Shown piece by piece: positions 41,368-53,705 of a stretch of DNA of 64,000 nt. The stretch's first letter is position 1, and each line of letters opens with the position of its first letter. The position numbers and the translations under genes were made by a program. The stretch is from Luzula sylvatica (taxonomy: Eukaryota; Streptophyta; Magnoliopsida; Poales; Juncaceae), in contig CAMPEJ010000006.1 of assembly GCA_946800325.1 (NCBI GenBank), positions 744,001 through 808,000 on the forward strand. Reading direction: 5' to 3'. The notes beneath the pieces were generated by a model. It did not search any database and had not been told where the DNA came from. It was given only the letters and a program-made list of their open reading frames with translations.

Positions 41368-42915
41368 AACGTATTTTGAGATCATTTGATAAGTATCTTT
41401 TACCACATAACATTTCACCAAAATTTACAAACACTAAGAAAGTTTGTTTTTCGATTCAAAACAATCTGTTTATGCTTTGGGGAGTTCAAATAACGTATTT
41501 TGAGATCATTTGAATCGTATCTTTTACCACATAACATTTTACCAAAATTTACAAACACTAAGAAAGTTTGTTTTTCGATTCAAAACAATTTGTTTATGCT
41601 TTGGGGAGTTCAAATAACGTATTTTGAGATCATTTGAATCGTATCTTTTACCACAAAACATTTCACCAAAATTTACAAACACTTAGAAAGTTTGTTTTTC
41701 GATTCAAAACAATCTGTTTATGCTTTGGGGAGTTCAAATAACGTATTTTGAGATCATTTGAATCGTATCCTTTTCCAGATAACATTTCACCAAAATTTAC
41801 AAACATTAAGACAGTTTGTTTTTCGATTCAAAACAATCTGTTTATGCTTTGGGGAGTTCAAATAACGTATTTTGAGATCATTCGAATCGTATCTTTTACT
41901 ACATAACATTTCACCAAAATTTACAAACACTAAGAAAGTTTGTTTTTCAATTCAAAATAATCTGTTTATGCTTTGGGGAGTTCAAATAACGTATTTTGAG
42001 ATCATTTGAATCGTATCTTTTACCACATAACATTTTACCAAAATTTAATAAACACTAAGAATGTTTGTTTTTCGATTCAAAACAATTTGTTTATGCTTTG
42101 GGGAGTTCAAATAACGTATTTTGAGATCATTTGAATCGTATCTTTTTCCAGATAACATTTCACCAAAATTTACAAACACTAAGACAGTTTGTTTTTCGAT
42201 TCAAAACAATCTGTTTATGCTTTGGGGAGTTCAAATAACGTATTTTGAGATCATTTGAATCGTATCTTTTACCACATAACATTTCACCAAAATTTACAAA
42301 CACTAAGAAAGTTTGTTTCTCGATTCAAAACAATCTGTTTATGCTTTGGGGAGTTCAAATAACGTATTTTGAGATCATTTGAATCGTATCTTTTACCACA
42401 CAACATTTCACCAAAATTTACAAACACTAAGAAAGTTTGTTTTTCGATTCAAAACAATCTGTTTATGCTTTGGGGAGTTCAAATAACGTATTTTGAGATC
42501 ATTTGATAAGTATCTTTTACCACATAACATTTCACCAAAATTTACAAACACTAAGAAAGTTTGTTTTTCGATTCAAAACAATCTGTTTATGCTTTGGGGA
42601 ATTCAAATAACGTATTTTGAGATCATTTGAATCGTATCTTTTACCACATAACATTTTACCAAATTTTACAAACACTAAGAAAGTTTGTTTTTCGATTCAA
42701 AACAATCTGTTTATGCTTTGGGGAGTTCAAATAACGTATTTTGAGATTATTCGAATCGTATCTTTTACTACATAACATTTCACCAAAATTTACAAACACT
42801 AAGACAGTTTGTTTTTCGATTCGAAACAATCTGTTTATGCTTTGGGGAGTTCAAATAACGTATTTTGAGATCATTTGAATCGTATCTTTTTCCAGATAAC
42901 ATTTCACCAAAATTT
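41303..42915 (+). repeat. 1,613-bp tandem duplication, copy 2
   Basis: This is the second copy of the thirteen-monomer unit. The joint lies inside the monomer at about 41244-41367, which begins as P (ttccagataac) but continues with aagaaag in place of the aagacag that almost always goes with it. At the equivalent place at the end of copy 2 (about 42890-42930) the intact P form with aagacag is seen. Confidence 0.9.
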
Positions 42916-43228
42916 ACAAACACTAAGACAGTTTGTTTTTCGATTCAAAACAATCTGTTTATGCTTTGGGGAGTCCAAATAACGTATTTTGAGATCATTT
43001 GAATCGTATCTTTTACCACATAACATTTCACCACAATTTACAAACACTAAGAAAGTTTGTTTTTCGATTCAAAACAATCTGTTTATGCTTTGGGGAGTTC
43101 AAATAACGTATTTTGAGATCATTTGAATCGTATCTTTTACCACATAACATTTCACCAAAATTTACAAACACTAAGAAAGTTTGTTTTTCTATTCAAAACA
43201 ATCTGTTTATGCTTTGGGGAGTTCAAAT

Positions 43229-44468
43229 AACGTATTTTGAGATCATTTGAATCGTATCTTTTACCACATAACATTTTACCAAATTTTACAAACACTAAGA
43301 AAGTTTGTTTTTCGATTCAAAACAATCTGTTTATGCTTTGGGGAGTTCAAATAACGTATTTTGAGATCATTCGAATCGTATCTTTTACTACATAACATTT
43401 CACCAAAATTTACAAACACTAAGACAGTTTGTTTTTCGATTCGAAACAATCTGTTTATGCTTTGGGGAGTTCAAATAACGTATTTTGAGATCATTTGAAT
43501 CGTATCTTTTTCCAGATAACATTTCACCAAAATTTACAAACACTAAGACAGTTTGTTTTTCGATTCAAAACAATCTGTTTATGCTTTGGGGAGTTCAAAT
43601 AACGTATTTTGAGATCATTCGAATCGTATCTTTTACTACATAACATTTCACCAAAATTTACAAACACTAAGAAAGTTTGTTTTTCGATTCAAAACAATCT
43701 GTTTATGCTTTGGGGAGTTCAAATAACGTATTTTGAGATCATTTGATTCGTATCTTTTACCACATAACATTTCACCAAAATTTACAAACACTGTGAAAGT
43801 TTGATTTTCGATTAAAAACAATCTGTTTATGCTTTGGGGAGTTCATATAACTTATTTTGAGATCATTTGAATCGTATCTTTTACTACATAACATTTCACC
43901 AAAATTTACAAACACTAAGAAAGTTTGTTTTTCGATTCAAAACAATTTGTTTATGCTTTGGGGAGTTCAAATAACGTATTTTGAGATCATTTGAATCGTA
44001 TATTTTTCCACATAACATTTCACCAAAATTTACAAACACTAAGACAGTTTGTTTTTCGATTCAAAACAATCTGTTTATGCTTTGGGGAGTTCAAATAACG
44101 TATTTTGAGATCATTCGAATCGTATCTTTTACCACATAACATTTCACCAAAATTTACAAACACTGTGAAAGTTTGATTTTCTATTCAAAACAATCTGTTT
44201 ATGCTTTGGGGAGTTCATAAAACGTATTTTGAGATCATTTGAATCGTATCTTTTACTACATAACATTTCACCAAAATTTACAAACACTAAGAAAGTTTGT
44301 TTTTCGATTCAAAACAATTTGTTTATGCTTTGGGGAGTTCAAATAACATATTTTTAGATAATTCGAATCGTATCTTTTACCACATAACATTTCACCAAAA
44401 TTTACAAACACTAAGAAAGTTTGTTTTTCGATTCAAAACAATCTGTTTATGCTTTGGGGAGTTCAAAT
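43229..44468 (+). repeat. Ten-monomer higher-order repeat, copy 5
   Basis: F starts at 43229 and M at 44345. The sixth monomer starts aacttatttt, the seventh reads gtatatttttccacat instead of the usual P form, and the eighth has tctattcaaaac instead of gattaaaaac. All three marks recur in the copy at 46097, exactly 2,868 bp away. A T monomer ending in J (44583) follows. Confidence 0.85.
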
Positions 44469-46116
44469 AACGTATTTTGAGATCATTTGAATCGTATCTT
44501 TTACTACATAACATTTCACCAAAATTTGCAAACACTAAGAAAGTTTGTTTTTCGATTCAAAACAATCGGTTTATGCTTTGGGATCATTTGAATCATTTGA
44601 ATCGTATTTTGAGATCATTTGAATCGTATCTTTTACCACATAACATTTCACCAAAATTTACAAACACTAAGAAAGTTTGTTTTTCGATTCAAAACAATCT
44701 GTTTATGCATTGGGGAGTTCAAATAACGTATTTTGAGATCATTTGAATCGTATCTTTTACCACATAACATTTTACCAAAATTTACAAACACTAAGAAAGT
44801 TTGTTTTTCGATTCAAAACAATTTGTTTATGCTTTGGGGAGTTCAAATAACGTATTTTGAGATCATTTGAATCGTATCTTGTACCACATAACATTTCACC
44901 AAAATTTACAAACACTACGAAAGTTTGTTTTTCGATTCAAAACAATCTGTTTATGCTTTGGGGAGTTCAAATAACGTATTTTGAGATCATTTGATTCGTA
45001 TCTTTTACCACATAACATTTCACCAAAATTTGCAAACACTAAGAAAGTTTGTTTTTCGATTCAAAACAATCTGTTTATGCTTTGGGGTGTTCAAATAACG
45101 TATTTTGAGATCATTTGAATCGTATCTTTTACCACATAACATTTTACCAAAATTTACAAACACTAAGAAAGTTTGTTTTTCGATTCAAAACAATTTGTTT
45201 ATGCTTTGGGGAGTTCAAATAACGTATTTTGAGATCATTTGAATCGTATCTTTTACTACATAACATTTCACCAAAATTTGCAAACACTAAGAAAGTTTGT
45301 TTTTCGATTCAAAACAATCTGTTTATGCTTTGGGGAGTTCAAATAACGTATTTTGAGATCATTTGAATCGTATCTTTTACTACATAACATTTCACCAAAA
45401 TTTGCAAACACTAAGAAAGTTTGTTTTTCGATTCAAAACAATCGGTTTATGCTTTGGGATCATTTGAATCATTTGAATCGTATTTTGAGATCATTTGAAT
45501 CGTATCTTTTACCACATAACATTTCACCAAAATTTACAAACACTAAGAAAGTTTGTTTTTCGATTCAAAACAATCTGTTTATGCATTGGGGAGTTCAAAT
45601 AACGTATTTTGAGATCATTTGAATCGTATCTTTTACCACATAACATTTTACCAAAATTTACAAACACTAAGAAAGTTTGTTTTTCGATTCAAAACAATTT
45701 GTTTATGCTTTGGGGAGTTCAAATAACGTATTTTGAGATCATTTGAATCGTATCTTGTACCACATAACATTTCACCAAAATTTACAAACACTACGAAAGT
45801 TTGTTTTTCGATTCAAAACAATCTGTTTATGCTTTGGGGAGTTCAAATAACGTATTTTGAGATCATTTGATTCGTATCTTTTACCACATAACATTTCACC
45901 AAAATTTGCAAACACTAAGAAAGTTTGTTTTTCGATTCAAAACAATCTGTTTATGCTTTGGGGTGTTCAAATAACGTATTTTGAGATCATTTGAATCGTA
46001 TCTTTTACCACATAACATTTTACCAAAATTTACAAACACTAAGAAAGTTTGTTTTTCGATTCAAAACAATTTGTTTATGCTTTGGGGAGTTCAAATAACG
46101 TATTTTGAGATCATTT
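44365..46116 (+). repeat. 876-bp tandem duplication (two copies)
   Basis: The J junctions at 44583 and 45459 are 876 bp apart (7 x 124 + 8), and aatttgcaaac, caatcggtttatg, ctacgaaag and ttggggtgttc recur at the same spacing. A third related copy starts with the J at 47451, 1,992 bp further on. The first monomer of the second copy (45221) is a T form with gcaaac where the first copy has M, marking the exchange point. Confidence 0.85.
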
Positions 46117-47336
46117 GAATCGTATCTTTTACCACATAACATTTTACCAAATTTTACAAACACTAAGAAAGTTTGTTTTTCGATTCAAAACAATCTGTTT
46201 ATGCTTTGGGGAGTTCAAATAACGTATTTTGAGATCATTCGAATCGTATCTTTTACTACATAACATTTCACCAAAATTTACAAACACTAAGACAGTTTGT
46301 TTTTCGATTCGAAACAATCTGTTTATGCTTTGGGGAGTTCAAATAACGTATTTTGAGATCATTTGAATCGTATCTTTTTCCAGATAACATTTCACCAAAA
46401 TTTACAAACACCAAGACAGTTTGTTTTTCGATTCAAAACAATCTGTTTATGCTTTGGGGAGTTCAAATAACGTATTTTGAGATCATTCGAATCGTATCTT
46501 TTACTACATAACATTTCACCAAAATTTACAAACACTAAGAAAGTTTGTTTTTCGATTCAAAACAATCTGTTTATGCTTTGGGGAGTTCAAATAACGTATT
46601 TTGAGATCATTTGATTCGTATCTTTTACCACATAACATTTCACCAAAATTTACAAACACTGTGAAAGTTTGATTTTCGATTAAAAACAATCTGTTTATGC
46701 TTTGGGGAGTTCATATAACTTATTTTGAGATCATTTGAATCGTATCTTTTACTACATAACATTTCACCAAAATTTACAAACACTAAGAAAGTTTGTTTTT
46801 CGATTCAAAACAATTTGTTTATGCTTTGGGGAGTTCAAATAACGTATTTTGAGATCATTTGAATCGTATATTTTTCCACATAACATTTCACCAAAATTTA
46901 CAAACACTAAGACAGTTTGTTTTTCGATTCAAAACAATCTGTTTATGCTTTGGGGAGTTCAAATAACGTATTTTGAGATCATTCGAATCGTATCTTTTAC
47001 CACATAACATTTCACCAAAATTTACAAACACTGTGAAAGTTTGATTTTCTATTCAAAACAATCTGTTTATGCTTTGGGGAGTTCATAAAACGTATTTTGA
47101 GATCATTTGAATCGTATCTTTTACTACATAACATTTCACCAAAATTTACAAACACTAAGAAAGTTTGTTTTTCGATTCAAAACAATTTGTTTATGCTTTG
47201 GGGAGTTCAAATAACATATTTTTAGATAATTCGAATCGTATCTTTTACCACATAACATTTCACCAAAATTTACAAACACTAAGAAAGTTTGTTTTTCGAT
47301 TCAAAACAATCTGTTTATGCTTTGGGGAGTTCAAAT
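46097..47336 (+). repeat. Ten-monomer higher-order repeat, copy 6
   Basis: F starts at 46097 and M at 47213. It has the same three diagnostic marks as the copy at 43229 plus a private substitution (acaccaagacag near 46408). It is followed by T and the J junction at 47451. Confidence 0.85.
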
Positions 47337-49700
47337 AACGTATTTTGAGATCATTTGAATCGTATCTTTTACTACATAACATTTCACCAAAATTTGCAAA
47401 CACTAAGAAAGTTTGTTTTTCGATTCAAAACAATCGGTTTATGCTTTGGGATCATTTGAATCATTTGAATCGTATTTTGAGATCATTTGAATCGTATCTT
47501 TTACCACATAACATTTCACCAAAATTTACAAACACTAAGAAAGTTTGTTTTTCGATTCAAAACAATCTGTTTATGCATTGGGGAGTTCAAATAACGTATT
47601 TTGAGATCATTTGAATCGTATCTTTTACCACATAACATTTTACCAAAATTTACAAACACTAAGAAAGTTTGTTTTTCGATTCAAAACAATTTGTTTATGC
47701 TTTGGGGAGTTCAAATAACGTATTTTGAGATCATTTGAATCGTATCTTGTACCACATAACATTTCACCAAAATTTACAAACACTACGAAAGTTTGTTTTT
47801 CGATTCAAAACAATCTGTTTATGCTTTGGGGAGTTCAAATAACGTATTTTGAGATCATTTGATTCGTATCTTTTACCACATAACATTTCACCAAAATTTG
47901 CAAACACTAAGAAAGTTTGTTTTTCAATTCAAAACAATCTGTTTATGCTTTGGGGAGTTCAAATAACGTATTTTGAGATCATTTGAATCGTATCTTTTAC
48001 CACATAACATTTTACCAAAATTTACAAACACTAAGAAAGTTTGTTTTTCGATTCAAAACAATTTGTTTATGCTTTGGGGAGTTCAAATAACGTATTTTGA
48101 GATCATTTGAATCGTATCTTTTACCACATAACATTTCACCAAAATTTACAAACACTAAGAAAGTTTGTTTTTCGATTCAAAACAATCTGTTTCTGCTTTG
48201 GGGAGTTCAAATAACGTATTTTGAGATCATTTGAATCGTATCTTTTACCACATAACATTTCACCAAAATTTACAAACACTAAGAAAGTTTGTTTTTCTAT
48301 TCAAAACAATCTGTTTATGCTTTGGGGAGTTCAAATAACATATTTTGAGATCATTTGAATCGTATCTTTTACCACATAACATTTCACCAAAATTTACAAA
48401 CACTAAGAAAGTTTGTTTTTCGATTCAAAACAATTTGTTTATGCTTTGGGGAGTTCAAATAACGTATTTTGAGATCATTTGAATCGTATCTTTTTCCAGA
48501 TAACATTTCACCAAAATTTACAAACACTAAGACAGTTTGTTTTTTGATTCAAAACAATCTGTTTATGCTTTGGGGAGTTCAAATAACGTATTTTGAGATC
48601 ATTCGAATCGTATCTTTTACCACATAACATTTCACCTAAATTTACAAACACTGTGAAAGTTTGATTTTCTATTCAAAACAATCTGTTTATGCTTTGGGGA
48701 GTTCAAATAACGTATTTTGAGATCATTTGAATCGTATCTTTTACCACATAACATTTCACCAAAATTTACAAACACTAAGAAAGTTTGTTTTTCGATTCAA
48801 AACAATTTGTTTATGCTTTGGGGAGTTCAAATAACGTATTTTGAGATCATTTGAATCGTATCTTTTTCCAGATAACATTTCACCAAAATTTACAAACACT
48901 AAGACAGTTTGTTTTTCGATTCAAAACAATCTGTTTATGCTTTGGGGAGTTCAAATAACGTATTTTGAGATCATTCGAATCGTATCTTTTACTACATAGC
49001 ATTTCACCAAAATTTACAAACACTAAGAAAGTTTGTTTTTCAATTCAAAACAATCTGTTTATGCTTTGGGGAGTTCAAATAACGTATTTTGAGATCATTT
49101 GATTCGTATCTTTTACCACATAACATTTCACCAAAATTTACAAACACTGTGAAAGTTTGATTTTCGATTAAAAACAATATGTTTATGCTTTGGGGAGTTC
49201 ATATAACGTATTTTGAGATCATTTGAATCGTATCTTTTACTACATAACATTTCACCAAAATTTACAAACACTAAGAAAGTTTGTTTTTCGATTCAAAACA
49301 ATTTGTTTATGCTTCGGGGAGTTCAAATAACGTATTTTGAGATCATTTCAATCGTATCTTTTTCCAGATAACATTTCACCAAAATTTGTAAACACTAAGA
49401 CAGTTTGTTTTTCGATTCAAAACAATATGTTTATGCTTTGGGGAGTTCAAATAACGTATTTTGAGATCATTTGAATCGTATCTTTTTCCAGATAAAATTT
49501 CACCAAATTTTACAAACACTAAGAATGTTTGTTTTTCGATTCAAAACAATTTGTTTATGCTTTGGGGAGTTCAAATAACGTATTTTGAGATCATTTGAAT
49601 CGTATCTTTTACCACATAACATTTCACCAAAATTTACAAACACTAAGAAAGTTTGTTTTTCGATTCAAAACAATCTGTTTATGCTTTGGGGAGTTCAAAT

Positions 49701-50940
49701 AACGTATTTTGAGATCATTTGAATCGTATCTTTTACCACATAACATTTTACCAAATTTTACAAACACTAAGAAAGTTTGTTTTTCGATTCAAAATAATCT
49801 GTTTATGCTTTGGGGAGTTCAAATAACGTATTTTGAGATCATTCGAATCGTATCTTTTACTACATAACATTTCACCAAAATTTACAAACACTAAGACAGT
49901 TTGTTTTTCGATTCGAAACAATCTGTTTATGCTTTGGGGAGTTCAAATAACGTATTTTGAGATCATTTGAATCGTATCTTTTTCCAGATAACATTTCACC
50001 AAAATTTACAAACACTAAGACAGTTTGTTTTTCGATTCAAAACAATCTGTTTATGCTTTGGGGAGTTCAAATAACGTATTTTGAGATCATTCGAATCGTA
50101 TCTTTTACTACATAACATTTCACCAAAATTTACAAACACTAAGAAATTTTGTTTTTCGATTCAAAACAATCTGTTTATGCTTTGGGGAGTTCAAATAACG
50201 TATTTTGAGATCATTTGATTCGTATCTTTTACCACATAACATTTCACCAAAATTTACAAACACTGTGAAAGTTTGATTTTCGATTAAAAACAATCTGTTT
50301 ATGCTTTGGGGAGTTCATATAACGTATTTTGAGATCATTTGAATCGTATCTTTTACTACATAACATTTCACCAAAATTTACAAACACTAAGAAAGTTTGT
50401 TTTCCGATTCAAAACAATTTGTTTATGCTTTGGGGAGTTCAAATAACGTATTTTGAGATCATTTGAATCGTATCTTTTTCCAGATAACATTTCACCAAAA
50501 TTTATAAACACTAAGACAGTTTGTTTTTCGATTCAAAACAATCTGTTTATGCTTTGGGGAGTTCAAATAACGTATTTTGAGATCATTCGAATCGTATCTT
50601 TTACCACATAACATTTCACCAAAATTTACAAACACTGTGAAAGTTTGATTTTCGATTGAAAACAATCTGTTTATGCTTTGGGGAGTTCATAAAACGTATT
50701 TTGAGATCATTCGAATCGTATCTTTTACCACATAACATTTCACCAAAATTTACAAACACTAAGAAAGTTTGTTTTTCGATTCAAAACAATTTGTTTATGT
50801 TTTGGGGAGTTCAAATAACATATTTTTAGATAATTCGAATCGTATCTTTTACCACATAACATTTCACAAAAATTTACAAACACTAAGAAAGTTTGTTTTT
50901 CGATTCAAAACAATCTGTTTATGCTTTGGGGAGTTCAAAT
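49701..50940 (+). repeat. Ten-monomer higher-order repeat, copy 7
   Basis: F starts at 49701 and M at 50817. It shares ttatgttttgggg just before M, and ttttccgattc in the sixth monomer, with the copy at 7988. The ninth monomer is accacat with cattcgaatcg instead of the usual T form, so this position was converted or replaced. It is followed by T and the J junction at 51055. Confidence 0.85.
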
Positions 50941-53705
50941 AACGTATTTTGAGATCATTTGAATCGTATCTTTTACTACATAACATTTCACCAAAATTTA
51001 CAAACACTAAGAAAGTTTGTTTTTCGATTCAAAACAATCTGTTTATGCTTTGGGATCATTTGAATCATTTGAATCGTATTTTGAGATCATTTGAATCGTA
51101 TCTTTTACCACATAACATTTCATCAAAATTTACAAACACTAAGAAAGTTTGTTTTTCGATTCAAAACAATCTGTTTATGCTTTGGGGAGTTCAAATAACG
51201 TATTTTGAGATCATTTGAATCGTATCTTTTACCACATAACATTTTACCAAAATTTACAAACACTAAGAAAGTTTGTTTTTCGATTCAAAACAATTTGTTT
51301 ATGCTTTGGGGAGTTCAAATAACGTATTTTGAGATCATTTGAATCGTATCTTGTACCACATAACATTTCACCAAAATTTCCAAACACTACGAAAGTTTGT
51401 TTTTCGATTCAAAACAATCTGTTTATGCTTTGGGGAGTTCAAATAACGTATTTTGAGATCATTTGATTCGTATCTTTTACCACATAACATTTTAACAAAA
51501 TTTACAAACACTAAGAAAGTTTGTTTTTCGATTCAAAACAATCTGTTTATGCTTTGGGGAGTTCAAATAACGTATTTTGAGATCATTTGAATCGTATCTT
51601 TTACCACATAACATTTCACCAAAATTTACAAACACTAAGAAAGTTTGTTTTTCGATTCAAAACAATTTGTTTATGCTTTGGGGAGTTCAAATAACGTATT
51701 TTGAGATCATTTGAATCGTATCTTTTTCCAGATAACATTTCACCAAAATTTACAAACACTAAGACAGTTTGTTTTCGATTCAAAACAATCTGTTTATGCT
51801 TTGGGGAGTTCAAATAACGTATTTTGAGATCATTCGAATCGTATCTTTTACTACATAACATTTCACCAAAATTTACAAACACTAAGAAAGTTTGTTTTTC
51901 AATTCAAAACAATCTGTTTATGCTTTGGGGAGTTCAAATAACGTATTTTGAGATCATTTGATTCGTATCTTTTACCACATAACATTTCACCAAAATTTAC
52001 AAACACTGTGAAAGTTTGATTTTCGATTAAAAATAATCTGTTTATGCTTTGGGATCATTTGAATCATTTGAATCGTATTTTGAGATCATTTGAATCGTAT
52101 CTTTTACCACATAACATTTCACAAAAATTTACAAACACTAAGAAAGTTTGTTTTTCGATTCAAAACAATCTGTTTATGCTTTGGGGAGTTCAAATAACGT
52201 ATTTTGAGATCATTTGAATCGTATTTTTTACTACATAACATTTCACCAAAATTTACAAACACTAAGAAAGTTTGTTTTTCGATTCAAAACAATCTGTTTA
52301 TGCTTTGGGATCATTTGAATCATTTGAATCGTATTTTGAGATCATTTGAATCGTATCTTTTACCACATAACATTTCATCAAAATTTACAAACACTAAGAA
52401 AGTTTGTTTTTCGATTCAAAACAATCTGTTTATGCTTTGGGGAGTTCAAATAACGTATTTTGAGATCATTTGAATCGTATCTTTTACCACATAACATTTT
52501 ACCAAAATTTACAAACACTAAGAAAGTTTGTTTTTCGATTCAAAACAATTTGTTTATGCTTTGGGGAGTTCAAATAACGTATTTTGAGATCATTTGAATC
52601 GTATCTTGTACCACATAACATTTCACCAAAATTTCCAAACACTACGAAAGTTTGTTTTTCGATTCAAAACAATCTGTTTATGCTTTGGGGAGTTCAAATA
52701 ACGTATTTTGAGATCATTTGATTCGTATCTTTTACCACATAACATTTTAACAAAATTTACAAACACTAAGAAAGTTTGTTTTTCGATTCAAAACAATCTG
52801 TTTATGCTTTGGGGAGTTCAAATAACGTATTTTGAGATCATTTGAATCGTATCTTTTACCACATAACATTTCACCAAAATTTACAAACACTAAGAAAGTT
52901 TGTTTTTCGATTCAAAACAATTTGTTTATGCTTTGGGGAGTTCAAATAACGTATTTTGAGATCATTTGAATCGTATCTTTTTCCAGATAACATTTCACCA
53001 AAATTTACAAACACTAAGACAGTTTGTTTTCGATTCAAAACAATCTGTTTATGCTTTGGGGAGTTCAAATAACGTATTTTGAGATCATTCGAATCGTATC
53101 TTTTACTACATAACATTTCACCAAAATTTACAAACACTAAGAAAGTTTGTTTTTCAATTCAAAACAATCTGTTTATGCTTTGGGGAGTTCAAATAACGTA
53201 TTTTGAGATCATTTGATTCGTATCTTTTACCACATAACATTTCACCAAAATTTACAAACACTGTGAAAGTTTGATTTTCGATTAAAAATAATCTGTTTAT
53301 GCTTTGGGATCATTTGAATCATTTGAATCGTATTTTGAGATCATTTGAATCGTATCTTTTACCACATAACATTTCACAAAAATTTACAAACACTAAGAAA
53401 GTTTGTTTTTCGATTCAAAACAATCTGTTTATGCTTTGGGGAGTTCAAATAACGTATTTTGAGATCATTTGAATCGTATCTTTTACTACATAACATTTCA
53501 CCAAAATTTACAAACACTAAGAAAGTTTGTTTTTCGATTCAAAACAATCTGTTTATGCTTTGGGATCATTTGAATCATTTGAATCGTATTTTGAGATCAT
53601 TTGAATCGTATCTTTTACCACATAACATTTCACCAAAATTTACAAACACTAAGAAAGTTTGTTTTTCGATTCAAAACAATCTGTTTATGCTTTGGGGAGT
53701 TCAAA
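50941..53705 (+). repeat. 1,255-bp unit amplified locally
   Basis: J junctions at 51055, 52310 and 53565 are 1,255 bp apart, and a second set at 52054 and 53309 also is. The unit is ten monomers with two J forms (+16) and one 123-bp form (cagtttgttttcg, -1). The same place in the left copy of the long block (9.2-9.5 kb) has a single passage, so the extra copies arose after the long duplication or were lost on the left. Units differ by a few substitutions, e.g. gtattttttac near 52225. Confidence 0.9.
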
